Under the pieces are notes generated by a model, which had not been told where the DNA came from, searched no databases, and was given only the letters and a program-made list of their open reading frames with translations. This document shows positions 7,726-16,859 of a stretch of DNA of 64,000 bases, in pieces. The stretch spans positions 1-64,000 of the forward strand of contig CAZMSC010000005.1 of NCBI GenBank assembly GCA_964568845.1, read 5' to 3'. This DNA comes from DTBU01 sp964568845 (GTDB lineage Archaea > Thermoproteota > CALKCG01 > B24). Numbering within the stretch: position 1 is the first letter of the stretch; each line of letters starts with the position of its first letter. A program made the position numbers and the translations under genes.

Positions 7726-9030
7726 TTAGATATACCCTTTGAGATATTTCTCTTCAGCTTTAAACATTTCATCTACCATATTCCTTATCTCTTCTATGGT
7801 AAGTACTGCGCTGGTTAATGGGTCTACCATTATCGCCTGAAACACCAGCTCTCTACTCCTCTCCAACACGGCCTTGGTGGCAAGCTCTTGAACGTTTATA
7901 TCCATCCTGTTTAAAGCCGCACATTGAGGCGGCAGTCTACCGACATAGCAGGGATGTATGCCGGTTTTATCTACGAGACATGGGACTTCGACGCAACATC
8001 CATACGGTAGGTTTGTAATCAACCCGGTGTTCCTGACGTTTCCGTAGATTAAGCTGAGCACCCCAGTCTCCATAGAATATATTATCGTGGAACAGTACTC
8101 TGCGCTTCTACGTATAGGTATCTTCTCAGGACTTTCGATCATTTTTCTAAACGCCTCGTCTTCCCTACTTCTATCTTCCATAGATTTAATACGGTTTAAA
8201 CTACCCCACAATCTGTACTTCTCCATTATATTCTGTCTTTTTCTGAAATATGGCAAGTATTCCGATAAGTGGTGGCTCGACTCGCTTGGGTAATAGCCTA
8301 CGGCTTTAAAGACCTCTATCCTAACTAAGTCTCCTCTAGCTGGACCTCTGTAAAACTCAGGGTCTTCAACCCTCCTCCTTAAAATAGGATATGCATCTTC
8401 TCCACGCCACTTGAACTCTAAAAACCAAGACATGTGGTTTATGCCAGCTGCAAGGTATGATACTTCTGCTGGAGGAGCATTTATGTACTTTGCAAGGGTA
8501 TACGCAGTACCTTGAACACTATGACATAACCCCACTACATTTACTTTAGTACCTTCATACACGCTCCAACATATTATAGCCATAGGGTTTGTATAGTTCA
8601 TTAGAAGTGCGTCTGGACAAAGCTCCTCCATGTCATGGCATATGTCTAGAATAGCTGAGGCATTTTTTAAACCGTAGAATACTCCTCCGGGTCCAACGGT
8701 ATCTCCTACGGCTTGATCTATCCCATACTTTAGAGGTATTTCCAAGTCCAGCTTCGTAGCTTCGAGACCACCAGCTCTAATAGATGTCACGACGTAATCT
8801 GCTCCTTCTAAAGCCCTTCTACGATCAGTCGTAGCCTCTATCTTAGTCTTAAAACCCCACTGATCTACAAGCTTTCTCGCGAAAGCTTCGGTAAGGCTTA
8901 GTCTATCTTTATCTATGTCCACAAGGCTGATGGTGCAATCTCTAAGCTCAGGGTATGATAGTATGTCTGTTATGAGGTTTTGACCGAATACGTGGCTTCC
9001 GGCACCTATGAGGACGACTTTAAATGACAT
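7726..9030 (-). CDS. glycoside hydrolase family 4 enzyme (alpha-glucosidase/galactosidase/galacturonidase type)
   Basis: NAD+ and Mn2+-dependent glycosidase acting by a redox-elimination mechanism. 434 residues. The Rossmann site is VVLIGAGSHVFGQN at the N-terminus; NAD and substrate contacts include VGDTVGPGGVF and LMNYTNPMAI; the metal site has Cys in GLCHSVQGT (about 172) and His in AGINHMSW (about 200). The CHS motif is typical of the alpha-glucosidase, alpha-galactosidase and LplD-type alpha-galacturonidase branch, not of 6-phospho-beta-glucosidases. It is divergently placed to the M14 peptidase gene with 68 nt between the starts. A paralogue lies at 53189-54511. Confidence 0.9.
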   Translation of the reverse strand: MSFKVVLIGAGSHVFGQNLITDILSYPELRDCTISLVDIDKDRLSLTEAFARKLVDQWGFKTKIEATTDRRRALEGADYVVTSIRAGGLEATKLDLEIPLKYGIDQAVGDTVGPGGVFYGLKNASAILDICHDMEELCPDALLMNYTNPMAIICWSVYEGTKVNVVGLCHSVQGTAYTLAKYINAPPAEVSYLAAGINHMSWFLEFKWRGEDAYPILRRRVEDPEFYRGPARGDLVRIEVFKAVGYYPSESSHHLSEYLPYFRKRQNIMEKYRLWGSLNRIKSMEDRSREDEAFRKMIESPEKIPIRRSAEYCSTIIYSMETGVLSLIYGNVRNTGLITNLPYGCCVEVPCLVDKTGIHPCYVGRLPPQCAALNRMDINVQELATKAVLERSRELVFQAIMVDPLTSAVLTIEEIRNMVDEMFKAEEKYLKGYI

Positions 9031-9098
9031 AGTTAACCCTCAAGATATATGAAAGCCTTAGGTATAAATACTTAGGCATCGACGTAACATGTATAGGG

Positions 9099-10475
9099 GT
9101 GTTGAGATTGGAAGACGTGGTATGGCGGGTTTTAAACGATATTCCGGTTTTCAAAGAGTTTATGACGGTTGATGAGCTCAACATGAGCGCTAGAGAACTG
9201 GCGTCTAAGTATCCGGATAGAGTTTCCGTGTTTAGGATAGGTGAAGCTAGGAATGGGGAGCCGATCAACTGCCTCAGAATAGGGTCGGGGGATTTCACAG
9301 CTCTACTATTCGCCTTTCCACATCCCAATGAGCCGATTGGAAGCATGACCTTAGAGTACCTTTCATGGAGAATTGCTTCAGATAATGAGTTTATGAGCAA
9401 GATGAATACGACGTGGTATATTGTAAAATGTGCAGACCCTTTTGGAGCTAGATTGAACGAGGGTTGGTTTAAAGGAGACTGGTCTCCTAGAAAATATGCT
9501 TTAAACTACTATAGGCCTCCAGGGTATAAGCAGGTTGAGTGGACCTTTCCAGTGGAATATAAAACGTTAAAGTTTGATAGCCCCATTCCTGAAACGCGTG
9601 CTTTAATGAGTTTAATCAGCGAGATAAAACCCGACTATGTAAGTTCTCTTCATAACGCTGGATTCTGCGGAGCCTACTTCTACCTCTCAGACCCTATTCC
9701 AAACGTATACGATAAACTTCACATGGTTGCATCTAGATTCGGCATCCCCCTTCACCTAGGTGAGCCTGAAGTGCCCTACGCTAGCAAGTTTGCCGATGCT
9801 ATATTCAAAATGCCGACAGTGGTTGAAGAGTATGAGTATTTAGCTGAACATCTTAAGAAAGACCCTTCTGAAGTGATAAGGAGTGGTGCTAGTAGCGATG
9901 AGTATGTGAAGAGGGTCAATAGAGATGCTCTAACAGTCGTATGCGAGGTTCCCTACATATACGATGAGAGGATCTCTAACACCACCCCGGTCGGAGTAAA
10001 ACGTAGAGACATCATACTCTTAGAGGCCGAAAAAACCAGGCGTCAACTTGTAGAGCTTAAGAGGAGGCTGGACGCTGTTAGACGCTATATTGACGAGTCC
10101 TCACCATTCTACGAAGCTCTATCAGAGTTCATAAGAGTCGGTCTAGAATCTGTTAAGGCTAGGAAGAACTGGGCTAAGAAAGACCTATCTAACACTCGTC
10201 AAGCCACTGTTTCAGAATTATTCGATAATATGGTTGCTAGGGTCTACTTTTACGGAATGCTTAGACTTGGGCTATTTTACAGGCTAACCCGCGAAAAACT
10301 TGATGAGCCAATTCTCAAGGAGCATAGTAAGTGGAGTTTGAAAAAGATGGAGTTTATGTGTAGAGAGTTTACAAATTTGTCAAGCTGTTCAGTAATACCT
10401 ATCAGAAACTTGGTGGGCGTTCAGTTGGGATCAGTACTCTATACGTTAATAGCTAAATCTTCACTTCTAATCTAA
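9099..10475 (+). CDS. M14 family zinc carboxypeptidase-like protein
   Basis: 458 residues. The zinc site has the H-x-x-E motif in FPHPNEPIGSMT (about residues 70-73) and a third His in SSLHNAGFCGAYF (about 186). The barrel part, up to about residue 290, resembles M14 succinylglutamate desuccinylase or carboxypeptidase proteins. The final ~170 residues are helical and I do not recognise them. Start is GTG at 9099 (TTG at 9102 possible). There is no signal peptide, so a cytoplasmic peptidase or deacylase is likely. The substrate is unknown. Confidence 0.8.
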   Translation: MLRLEDVVWRVLNDIPVFKEFMTVDELNMSARELASKYPDRVSVFRIGEARNGEPINCLRIGSGDFTALLFAFPHPNEPIGSMTLEYLSWRIASDNEFMSKMNTTWYIVKCADPFGARLNEGWFKGDWSPRKYALNYYRPPGYKQVEWTFPVEYKTLKFDSPIPETRALMSLISEIKPDYVSSLHNAGFCGAYFYLSDPIPNVYDKLHMVASRFGIPLHLGEPEVPYASKFADAIFKMPTVVEEYEYLAEHLKKDPSEVIRSGASSDEYVKRVNRDALTVVCEVPYIYDERISNTTPVGVKRRDIILLEAEKTRRQLVELKRRLDAVRRYIDESSPFYEALSEFIRVGLESVKARKNWAKKDLSNTRQATVSELFDNMVARVYFYGMLRLGLFYRLTREKLDEPILKEHSKWSLKKMEFMCREFTNLSSCSVIPIRNLVGVQLGSVLYTLIAKSSLLI

Positions 10476-10477
10476 CC

Positions 10478-12427
10478 TCAGGCCTCGATTTTAAACGCAT
10501 CTTTTGCAGCGAGCATATCGTATATTCTGATGGTGAAATCGAAAACCTTACTTGCATCGTCAAAATTCAATACGGCACCGGAGCTATCTACTGGTCTTTT
10601 AACCAGCATCTTCCTGGGCGCTATGAGGGCGGCGGCTTCAGGTATATCAGCGTAAAGTAGTATTCCAGGCGGGTATAGGCTTGGAGGCTGAGCTAGAGTT
10701 CTCCCCATTCTGTAGGATGCTGGAAGCCTCTCAACTTCAACTTCATCTATCCGACTGTCCAAAGCCGCCGCAAACAACGCTATAAGCCCGGCCTCTGAGA
10801 AACCGTGAACTATGAGTCTTCTACGTAGAAACCCTCTGAACGCTAGATAATCTACAGTTCTTAAAACATCGAACACCCTCATTCCAAGTATATGTCTTCC
10901 TAAGACTAGACTATTCTTAGCCGCTACACTTTCATCGTAGTCCGTCTCTCCAACACCTCTATAGTCGATTAGAATAGCAAGGCTCCCGCTTTCAACAGCC
11001 TCTCTAACTCTTCTATCGGCGAATAGCGTCGATTTACCTGAAGGCGTTAGAAAAACATGGGCATCTTCAAATTCATCCCCCTCCCTTAAGAGGATGGCGG
11101 GAACCACTACGTCCCACTCGCTTCTGAAGCTTACGTATTCTATGGTTATCCGATCCAAGCATTCAACCCTGTGTATTCTAGCGTCTAGATCCGTCCTACC
11201 TGGAAAGCCTCCGAAGACGTCCTCAACTATATGCTTTTTAAGCTCCTCCCTACGTTTGAGGTATTCTTCCGGGCTTAATTTTGCAAACCTCTCTAAAGAG
11301 TCATACCTTGCATTGTAGATTGAGAATAGAGTCTCACCCTTCCCCGGAACAGAGTTATGGAAGCATTTAAGTATATCTGAGTCGGGCGGTTCAACCACTA
11401 CATCAGGCTCACGGCAATCTCTTTCAACCCCCATAAGCCACCTATCAAACCAACGATACACAGCCTCCCTCATCTCTCTGTTGTATCCATGCGGTGCGTA
11501 GCTCTCATACATGGCTACTTTATCACCACAACCCATGAGCTCATACACGTATTTCACGCGTGAGAAGGCCTTTCTAGCAGACGTTATTGGAAACGTCTCG
11601 TCTAATATACCGCTAACTATTAGAAGTGGGCGTGGAGCTATACATGCCAATACATCAGGCACATTGGCGAATTTAAGCATACCCGGGATGCATTCGCAGA
11701 AACACCTGCCAGATGCAACCTGATCTTCGAAAACTTCAGCTGAACATACTGGAGCCGCAGCCTTCACCCTATCGTCTAATGCGGCTAAGTACATGGTTTG
11801 GTTTCCGCCGCCAGAAGCACCGGTCACGCCTATACGTTCAGGATCGACCTCTCTCCTGGATTGGAGGTAGTCTATAGCGCACATGTTGTCATAAACCTCA
11901 ATGGCCTGTAATGTTAAACCTACAGATGGTAGTATATAGCCTTCCCAGTGACCCTGATACCTCCTCTCACCGTAGCCTACTTTATCGATGGCTAGAGCCA
12001 CATAGCCTCTTAAGGCTAAACCTATGCAGGTAGCCTGCACGGCATCCTGATGCTTAGCATGAGGCCAGTGGCCATGTACTCTGAGAACTGCTGGCGCTGG
12101 TTTTTCAAGTTTTGAAGGCACGTATAGGTTTGCTGAAACGTATAAGCCTGGAATAGTCTCAAGGACTATCTTCTCTAAAACGTAATCTTTCTTCTCAACT
12201 CTACCGACAACTTCAGCCTTAACCTCTCTCTCGGGAAGCACATCCACCCCCATAGCCTTCCTCAACTTCGTTAAAACATCGTCTCTCCTCTCAAGCCAGC
12301 TTGAATAATCCCCAGGTCTACTTCGACCCCTCTCGAGCTCGTCGCAGAGCCTTGCGAAGTGTTCTCTGAGCATAGAACCGTATCCCATGTAGAAAACGTT
12401 TAAATCACCCCACACATCTCTACTCAA
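10478..12427 (-). CDS. two-domain alpha/beta hydrolase (acetyl xylan esterase-like)
   Basis: 649 residues with two alpha/beta hydrolase domains in tandem. The first (about 60-330) is complete: oxyanion region LRVHGHWPHAKH, Ser in GVTGASGGGNQT, Asp in VSGILDETFP and His in YAPHGYNREM, a pattern seen in AXE1/CE7-like and CE15-like carbohydrate esterases. The second (about 400-649) keeps the fold and a nucleophile-elbow-like VHGFSEAGLIAL but looks less conserved, so it may be structural. Start is TTG at 12427. Likely removes acyl or methyl groups from plant polysaccharide fragments; no signal peptide is visible, so it would act inside the cell. Confidence 0.8.
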   Translation of the reverse strand: MSRDVWGDLNVFYMGYGSMLREHFARLCDELERGRSRPGDYSSWLERRDDVLTKLRKAMGVDVLPEREVKAEVVGRVEKKDYVLEKIVLETIPGLYVSANLYVPSKLEKPAPAVLRVHGHWPHAKHQDAVQATCIGLALRGYVALAIDKVGYGERRYQGHWEGYILPSVGLTLQAIEVYDNMCAIDYLQSRREVDPERIGVTGASGGGNQTMYLAALDDRVKAAAPVCSAEVFEDQVASGRCFCECIPGMLKFANVPDVLACIAPRPLLIVSGILDETFPITSARKAFSRVKYVYELMGCGDKVAMYESYAPHGYNREMREAVYRWFDRWLMGVERDCREPDVVVEPPDSDILKCFHNSVPGKGETLFSIYNARYDSLERFAKLSPEEYLKRREELKKHIVEDVFGGFPGRTDLDARIHRVECLDRITIEYVSFRSEWDVVVPAILLREGDEFEDAHVFLTPSGKSTLFADRRVREAVESGSLAILIDYRGVGETDYDESVAAKNSLVLGRHILGMRVFDVLRTVDYLAFRGFLRRRLIVHGFSEAGLIALFAAALDSRIDEVEVERLPASYRMGRTLAQPPSLYPPGILLYADIPEAAALIAPRKMLVKRPVDSSGAVLNFDDASKVFDFTIRIYDMLAAKDAFKIEA

Positions 12428-12492
12428 TGTTTCACACCCTCCATTTCCACCTTACTAACTCCTACAGTGAGTACTCATATAATAACGTTTAA
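12417..12492. repeat. promoter/start repeat, copy A
   Basis: About 76 bp covering the first codons, leader and TATA region of the 649-residue esterase gene. It shares four exact blocks in the same order with copy B at 13848-13920: TCTCTACTCAAT, CACACCCTC, CTTACTAAC and AACGTTTAA. Confidence 0.6.
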
Positions 12493-12646
12493 TAGTGTAG
12501 AGTAATGTGAAAAATAAGGAAGTAACCCGCCACAAGGATTATTCGTAGTTAATTTTTAAACCCTCTGAGACCCCTCCGATTTGTAGACTATTGTTCTCAT
12601 CAGAAGGTGAATACTCCATAAAATTTTTGAAGTTTATGAACACCCT

Positions 12647-13705
12647 CTACCAATCTTTAGGGCAAATGCGCAGGCTTCTACTCTCAAGTGGTAAAGTTAC
12701 TCTCGCTCCTCCTCTTCTATGGGATTCCACAAAGCCAAAGACCATTTCTTGGCTTCGCCTAGCTAAAAGAATGTTGCCCCTAGTTTCTCTACCAGTTTCG
12801 ATGGCTTCTATAAGATCCCTTATACAGTTTACCGTGCCACTTTCAACCTTAAATTCTGGAAAGGAGGCCTCATCAAGGATACCCCATTTTCCGACCTTAC
12901 GGATCTGACAGCCAAGGCCATTGTTCAGGATCCTTATCCTTCCCTTTGTACCGCTAACCTCAAACTCGTAACCTAACCCTGGGATGATGTATCCAAGGAC
13001 TCCGTTTCGAAACTTTACGAAGCCTAGGAGAATTTGAGGATCCGTTTCGATACAATTGTCTTCAAAGTCCGCCGCATCCACTACAACCGTTCCCTGAACA
13101 TAGTCCACTTCAGGGTCTCCTGCTAAGAACATCAGCATATCCGTGGTATGTGTGTGAGTCCATTGGGCGCCTCCAAAACCGTATCCTATGATGCAGTGAA
13201 TGTCTCCTATGTCTCCATCTTCGATAAGTTCCCGAATCTTTTTATATAAGGGCATGTAGCGTCTCTGGGCGCCATAGTTAAACTTCACGCCATACTTTTC
13301 ACAGGCTTTTATCATTGCATCAGCCTCCTCCATTGAGCAACAGAGGGGCTTCTCGCAGTAGATGCCCTTAACTCCATGCTCGGCGGCGAACATGGTGATC
13401 GAGGCATGGGTCGATGGGCGGGTCGCTATACTAACAATGTCGGGCATCTCCACTTCAATCATTTTCCTGTAGTCCGTATAGCCCCTTGCAACTCCATACC
13501 TCCGTTTCGTAGCTTCCACTCTTTCAGGTATTATATCAGCCACTGCTACGAGCTCTACATCCCCTATGGATTTGTAAGCCGCCGCATGGGAGTAGGGAAG
13601 GTAGAGGGCGCTGTCAGGACGGTTTCGGACCTCATCGTCTATTGTCGCCCCCATTCGGCCGCAACCTACTAGGCAGGCTTTATATCTCTTCGCCATTTTC
13701 ACCAT
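12647..13705 (-). CDS. Gfo/Idh/MocA family NAD(P)-dependent oxidoreductase
   Basis: 352 residues. The N-terminal Rossmann domain starts ACLVGCGRMGATI and is followed by VELVAVADIIPERVEA; the family's E-K-P motif is present as GIYCEKPLCCS near residue 120, and the C-terminal alpha/beta domain carries the substrate-binding GYGFGGAQWTHTHTTDML segment with likely catalytic histidines. Such enzymes oxidise or reduce sugars, inositols or sugar acids. Ends 219 nt before the esterase start on the same strand, so it may be upstream in the same transcription unit. The start is 143 nt from repeat copy B, which may be its promoter. Confidence 0.9.
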   Translation of the reverse strand: MVKMAKRYKACLVGCGRMGATIDDEVRNRPDSALYLPYSHAAAYKSIGDVELVAVADIIPERVEATKRRYGVARGYTDYRKMIEVEMPDIVSIATRPSTHASITMFAAEHGVKGIYCEKPLCCSMEEADAMIKACEKYGVKFNYGAQRRYMPLYKKIRELIEDGDIGDIHCIIGYGFGGAQWTHTHTTDMLMFLAGDPEVDYVQGTVVVDAADFEDNCIETDPQILLGFVKFRNGVLGYIIPGLGYEFEVSGTKGRIRILNNGLGCQIRKVGKWGILDEASFPEFKVESGTVNCIRDLIEAIETGRETRGNILLARRSQEMVFGFVESHRRGGARVTLPLESRSLRICPKDW

Positions 13706-13847
13706 AATGTTTCGGATTCGTTGTAGCTATTTAAGCCTTCCTTGCTATGTTCTGATGCCGCTCAATAGCCCTCAAAGGCTTAAGTGTTGGCAAAAGGAGG
13801 GCGCGTGGTCTAAAATAATTGGATTCGTAGTCAGCATGGGCTACGAA

Positions 13848-13920
13848 TCTCTACTCAATACCTACACACCCTCATTCTCCTTACTAACCTTTACCTAGAA
13901 AATACTTATATAACGTTTAA
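13848..13920. repeat. promoter/start repeat, copy B (relic)
   Basis: Matches copy A in four ordered blocks with a 3-bp spacing change. Read on the minus strand it carries a TATA-like stretch and then TTG AGT AGA GAT, the first codons of the esterase gene, followed at once by TCG TAG, a stop. It also serves as the region just upstream of the membrane protein gene at 13949. Confidence 0.55.
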
Positions 13921-13948
13921 CCTTAGAAAGGAGCTTAGGGTTGAGAAA

Positions 13949-15952
13949 ATGTCTGAGGCAGGTAAAGAGCAGATGCCTTGGGCTCTCGTGATAATTCTAA
14001 CGATTCTAATGGGCTCTATTGGAACATTCTGGATATCCACCCTTCCTGGAAGCCTAATCTCAGCATACGACCTTGGAATAGTGGTCTGCGGTATGGAGTT
14101 GACATCAGCCCCCTTCATAGTCGTGCTAATCACTGGTTTAGGCAGATTCTTTAAAGGATTTAAAGCAAAGATAAACACAACCCTTCTAACCTACGTATAC
14201 ACCGTTGCAATTGTAAGCTCTTACTTCATCTCAACGCACTGGCCATGGAATATTCCTCTACGCTTCTGGCTGGACAGATTCATGTACCCTGAAGACTCAC
14301 AGGCATTTGTCCCACTGTTTATGGCCCCTCCAGCTGAAATAGCCCGGCAATTGACGTTTGGAAAGGTGCCGTTTCCATTGGCTGAGTGGCTCCCATCAAT
14401 ATTGTACTGGTGGCTTTGCCAAGTGTTGTTTGGACTATTCATGCTATCCACCGCCAATATACTACGTAGACGATACATAGATATTGAAAAGGTGCCGTTT
14501 CCACATGCTATGGCCACGTATGAGTCCATCAGACAAGTCTCTACGGATATTAAAGTCCCCGAAAGAATAGCTAGATTTTTCCTATTAGGTTTAATCGTAG
14601 GTATCTGTCTTCAATTACCCATATATCTGCAAGCGGCTTTCCCATGGTTTCCAGATATATTCTCCTGGCGCGTCAATACATGCCCATCCGGACAGCAGTA
14701 TGCGGGTTGGGGTGAAACAGTACTGGGCTTGGTATCTCTAACGGCTTGGAATAAACAGCCGTTAGCATATGCCATAGCTTACATGATGCCACTATCCGTC
14801 TTATTCAACGGCTGGTTCTGGTACGCTGTCCTCTTACTGTTGACGCAGGTAGCCTACACGGTTGGATATTACACAGGTATACAAAACATAGGCGGTTGCG
14901 GTAGAGCCTGGTGCCATCCATCACCGTTAAATGACCCGCCGTTTAAATTCCACGTCATGACTTTCGTCGGGGGAAACCTTGGAATAGCTGTTCTATACCT
15001 CTACCTTAGTAGAAGCTATATAATTGAAACGCTCAAAGCAGCCTTCAGCTCGAGAAGTAGCGCTTCTAAGGAAGTTGAAACCGCTGAGCCCATATCTTAT
15101 AGAAACTCGTGGCTGATGTTTCTAACATCTCTTATACTTTGCATAGCCTTCCTACTAGTAACGGGGTTAAGCATACTATCGGCTTTAATCTTCATGTTTA
15201 CGATATTCATATTCTGGATAGCCTTCTCTAGAGTCTTCGGCCTCGCTGGTCTACATACTAGGAGCGATAGTTACGGTATGATCTTTTGGAAACCAATATG
15301 GCCTGTCGTTCCGGAAACTAGGACGAAAGACTTCGTCCTCTCAGTATGCCTAGTGAGGACAATGGGTATAGACACACCATCGTATGGGTGGGGTGGAGCC
15401 CTCTTCGGAGCCTTCTGTAGCTATAGGATCGCTAGTTTAACTGGCGTGAGCAACAAAAATATATTCAAGACGTTAATGGTCGCCATAATATTACTGCCTA
15501 TAGTGACACTATCTACGGTGCTCGCCATGAGCTACAGTGTAGGCCTTAGCAAGTTTACCACCTACAACTGGGGTTATGGTGATGGAATAGTCCACCATCT
15601 GGCTAGTGAATGGTACTACAACGAGCAACCTGCAGCTGGATCAATGTTCGAATACATTTTAGTTGGATTCATAATAGCTGGAGCTCTCTCAGCGCTTCAC
15701 GCGAGATTCATATGGTTCCCGTTTGAACCCATCGGGTGGATTGTAGGCTGGAGCTACCTATCAATTCTATGGGGATTCTGGCTACCGTTCCTAGTAGCTT
15801 GGATTTTGAAGTTCCTAACTTTAAGAGTAGGTGGAAGTAAGGGTTATGAAGAAGTCGGGCTGCCGTTCTTCGGCGGGGTCGCTGCCGGATGCATGACAGC
15901 GATATTCATAGGCGGGCTGATGAGTATTATAAGGTTCTTCATACCGTTCTAA
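13949..15952 (+). CDS. large polytopic membrane protein, OPT/DUF6785-like transporter
   Basis: 667 residues with about 14 hydrophobic segments, e.g. ALVIILTILMGSIGTFWIS near the N-terminus and FVAWILKFLTL-type segments at the C-terminus. Repeated F-P-x-A motifs (KVPFPLAEW, KVPFPHAMATYES) and the overall size resemble oligopeptide-transporter (OPT) relatives and the DUF6785/6784 membrane proteins of polysaccharide degraders. Start is ATG at 13949. It is followed closely by an aldolase gene, so it is probably the uptake system for the sugar or sugar acid handled by this cluster. The substrate is unknown and transport itself is inferred. Confidence 0.7.
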   Translation: MSEAGKEQMPWALVIILTILMGSIGTFWISTLPGSLISAYDLGIVVCGMELTSAPFIVVLITGLGRFFKGFKAKINTTLLTYVYTVAIVSSYFISTHWPWNIPLRFWLDRFMYPEDSQAFVPLFMAPPAEIARQLTFGKVPFPLAEWLPSILYWWLCQVLFGLFMLSTANILRRRYIDIEKVPFPHAMATYESIRQVSTDIKVPERIARFFLLGLIVGICLQLPIYLQAAFPWFPDIFSWRVNTCPSGQQYAGWGETVLGLVSLTAWNKQPLAYAIAYMMPLSVLFNGWFWYAVLLLLTQVAYTVGYYTGIQNIGGCGRAWCHPSPLNDPPFKFHVMTFVGGNLGIAVLYLYLSRSYIIETLKAAFSSRSSASKEVETAEPISYRNSWLMFLTSLILCIAFLLVTGLSILSALIFMFTIFIFWIAFSRVFGLAGLHTRSDSYGMIFWKPIWPVVPETRTKDFVLSVCLVRTMGIDTPSYGWGGALFGAFCSYRIASLTGVSNKNIFKTLMVAIILLPIVTLSTVLAMSYSVGLSKFTTYNWGYGDGIVHHLASEWYYNEQPAAGSMFEYILVGFIIAGALSALHARFIWFPFEPIGWIVGWSYLSILWGFWLPFLVAWILKFLTLRVGGSKGYEEVGLPFFGGVAAGCMTAIFIGGLMSIIRFFIPF

Positions 15953-16010
15953 ACTCATCCCCATATTTTTTTAAGTGGAACATGTGTTAATTAAATTCGG
16001 GTCTTCCACT

Positions 16011-16835
16011 ATGAATGTAGGTAAGATGTTAAGGTTTAGGAGGTTATTCACCCGTGGTAGAAGCGTGATAGTTGCAATAGACCACGGATCCTACTGGGGT
16101 TATATAGCTGGTCTTGAGAATCCAAACCGTGTAGTTGAAAAATTGAGCGAGAGCTGTGCCGACGCCGTAGCCGCGACGCCTTTTACGTTGAAGAGGATAT
16201 GCGATTCTATGGGAAATCTGGCGGCTGTGGCTAGAGTCGATAGTAGCGTGACTGTGTATGACGATATGGAGAATGACATGCCGATTACAACAGTAGAACA
16301 CCTGGTTGCTATGGGGGTTGATGCCGCCATGACTATGTGCTACTTTGGAGGAATACGTTCGTCTGAGCAGCAGAGGAAGCTGGGAATGCTTGCAACAGAA
16401 TGTGAAAAATTCGGTCTACCGTTAATAGTTGAAGCGCTTCCGGCTAAACTAATAGATTACCACTTCAACCGGGAAAAAGCCCGTGGAAAGGCTCTAACTG
16501 ATTTCATAACACTTGAAGATTTGCTTATTGTAAGTAGAGTAAGTGCAGAGCTTGGAGCAGATGCTATTAAAACTTACTTTTTAGGGTCTGTAGATGAGTA
16601 TAGGAAGGTTGTTGAAAATGCCCGCGTGCCGATACTAGTCCTCGGAGGACCTAGAGTTAAAACGTTTGAAGAATACTTGGAGATTGTTAGAAAAGCTATG
16701 GACGCCGGAGCTAAGGGGGTTGTAGTTGGTAGAAACGTATGGCAGAGGGAGGATATTAAAAGCGCTATAAAGGCAATATGTGCAATAGTACATGAAGATA
16801 AAGATGTCGAATACGCTCGAAGACTTCTAGAGTAA
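16011..16835 (+). CDS. class I aldolase of the DeoC/FbaB/LacD-like family
   Basis: About 274 residues. TIM barrel with AIDHGSYWGYIAGLENP (the D-H-G motif of FbaB/AroA' aldolases), the Schiff-base lysine candidate in ADAIKTYFLG, and the phosphate-binding C-terminal part VPILVLGGPRV then AKGVVVGRNVWQRED. Related enzymes are archaeal fructose-bisphosphate aldolase, ADH synthase and 2-deoxy sugar-phosphate aldolases. An upstream GTG at 15975 gives a longer frame, but the ATG at 16011 fits family N-termini (MNVGKMLRFRRLF). It follows the membrane protein gene with about 60 nt spacing and is probably in the same operon. Confidence 0.85.
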   Translation: MNVGKMLRFRRLFTRGRSVIVAIDHGSYWGYIAGLENPNRVVEKLSESCADAVAATPFTLKRICDSMGNLAAVARVDSSVTVYDDMENDMPITTVEHLVAMGVDAAMTMCYFGGIRSSEQQRKLGMLATECEKFGLPLIVEALPAKLIDYHFNREKARGKALTDFITLEDLLIVSRVSAELGADAIKTYFLGSVDEYRKVVENARVPILVLGGPRVKTFEEYLEIVRKAMDAGAKGVVVGRNVWQREDIKSAIKAICAIVHEDKDVEYARRLLE

Positions 16836-16859
16836 GTGATTACTAATCGATTTTAGAAT

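Noticed and set aside
13949..14529. Open frames opposite the membrane protein gene
   Set aside because: Shadows of a long frame with clear membrane segments; no start signals.
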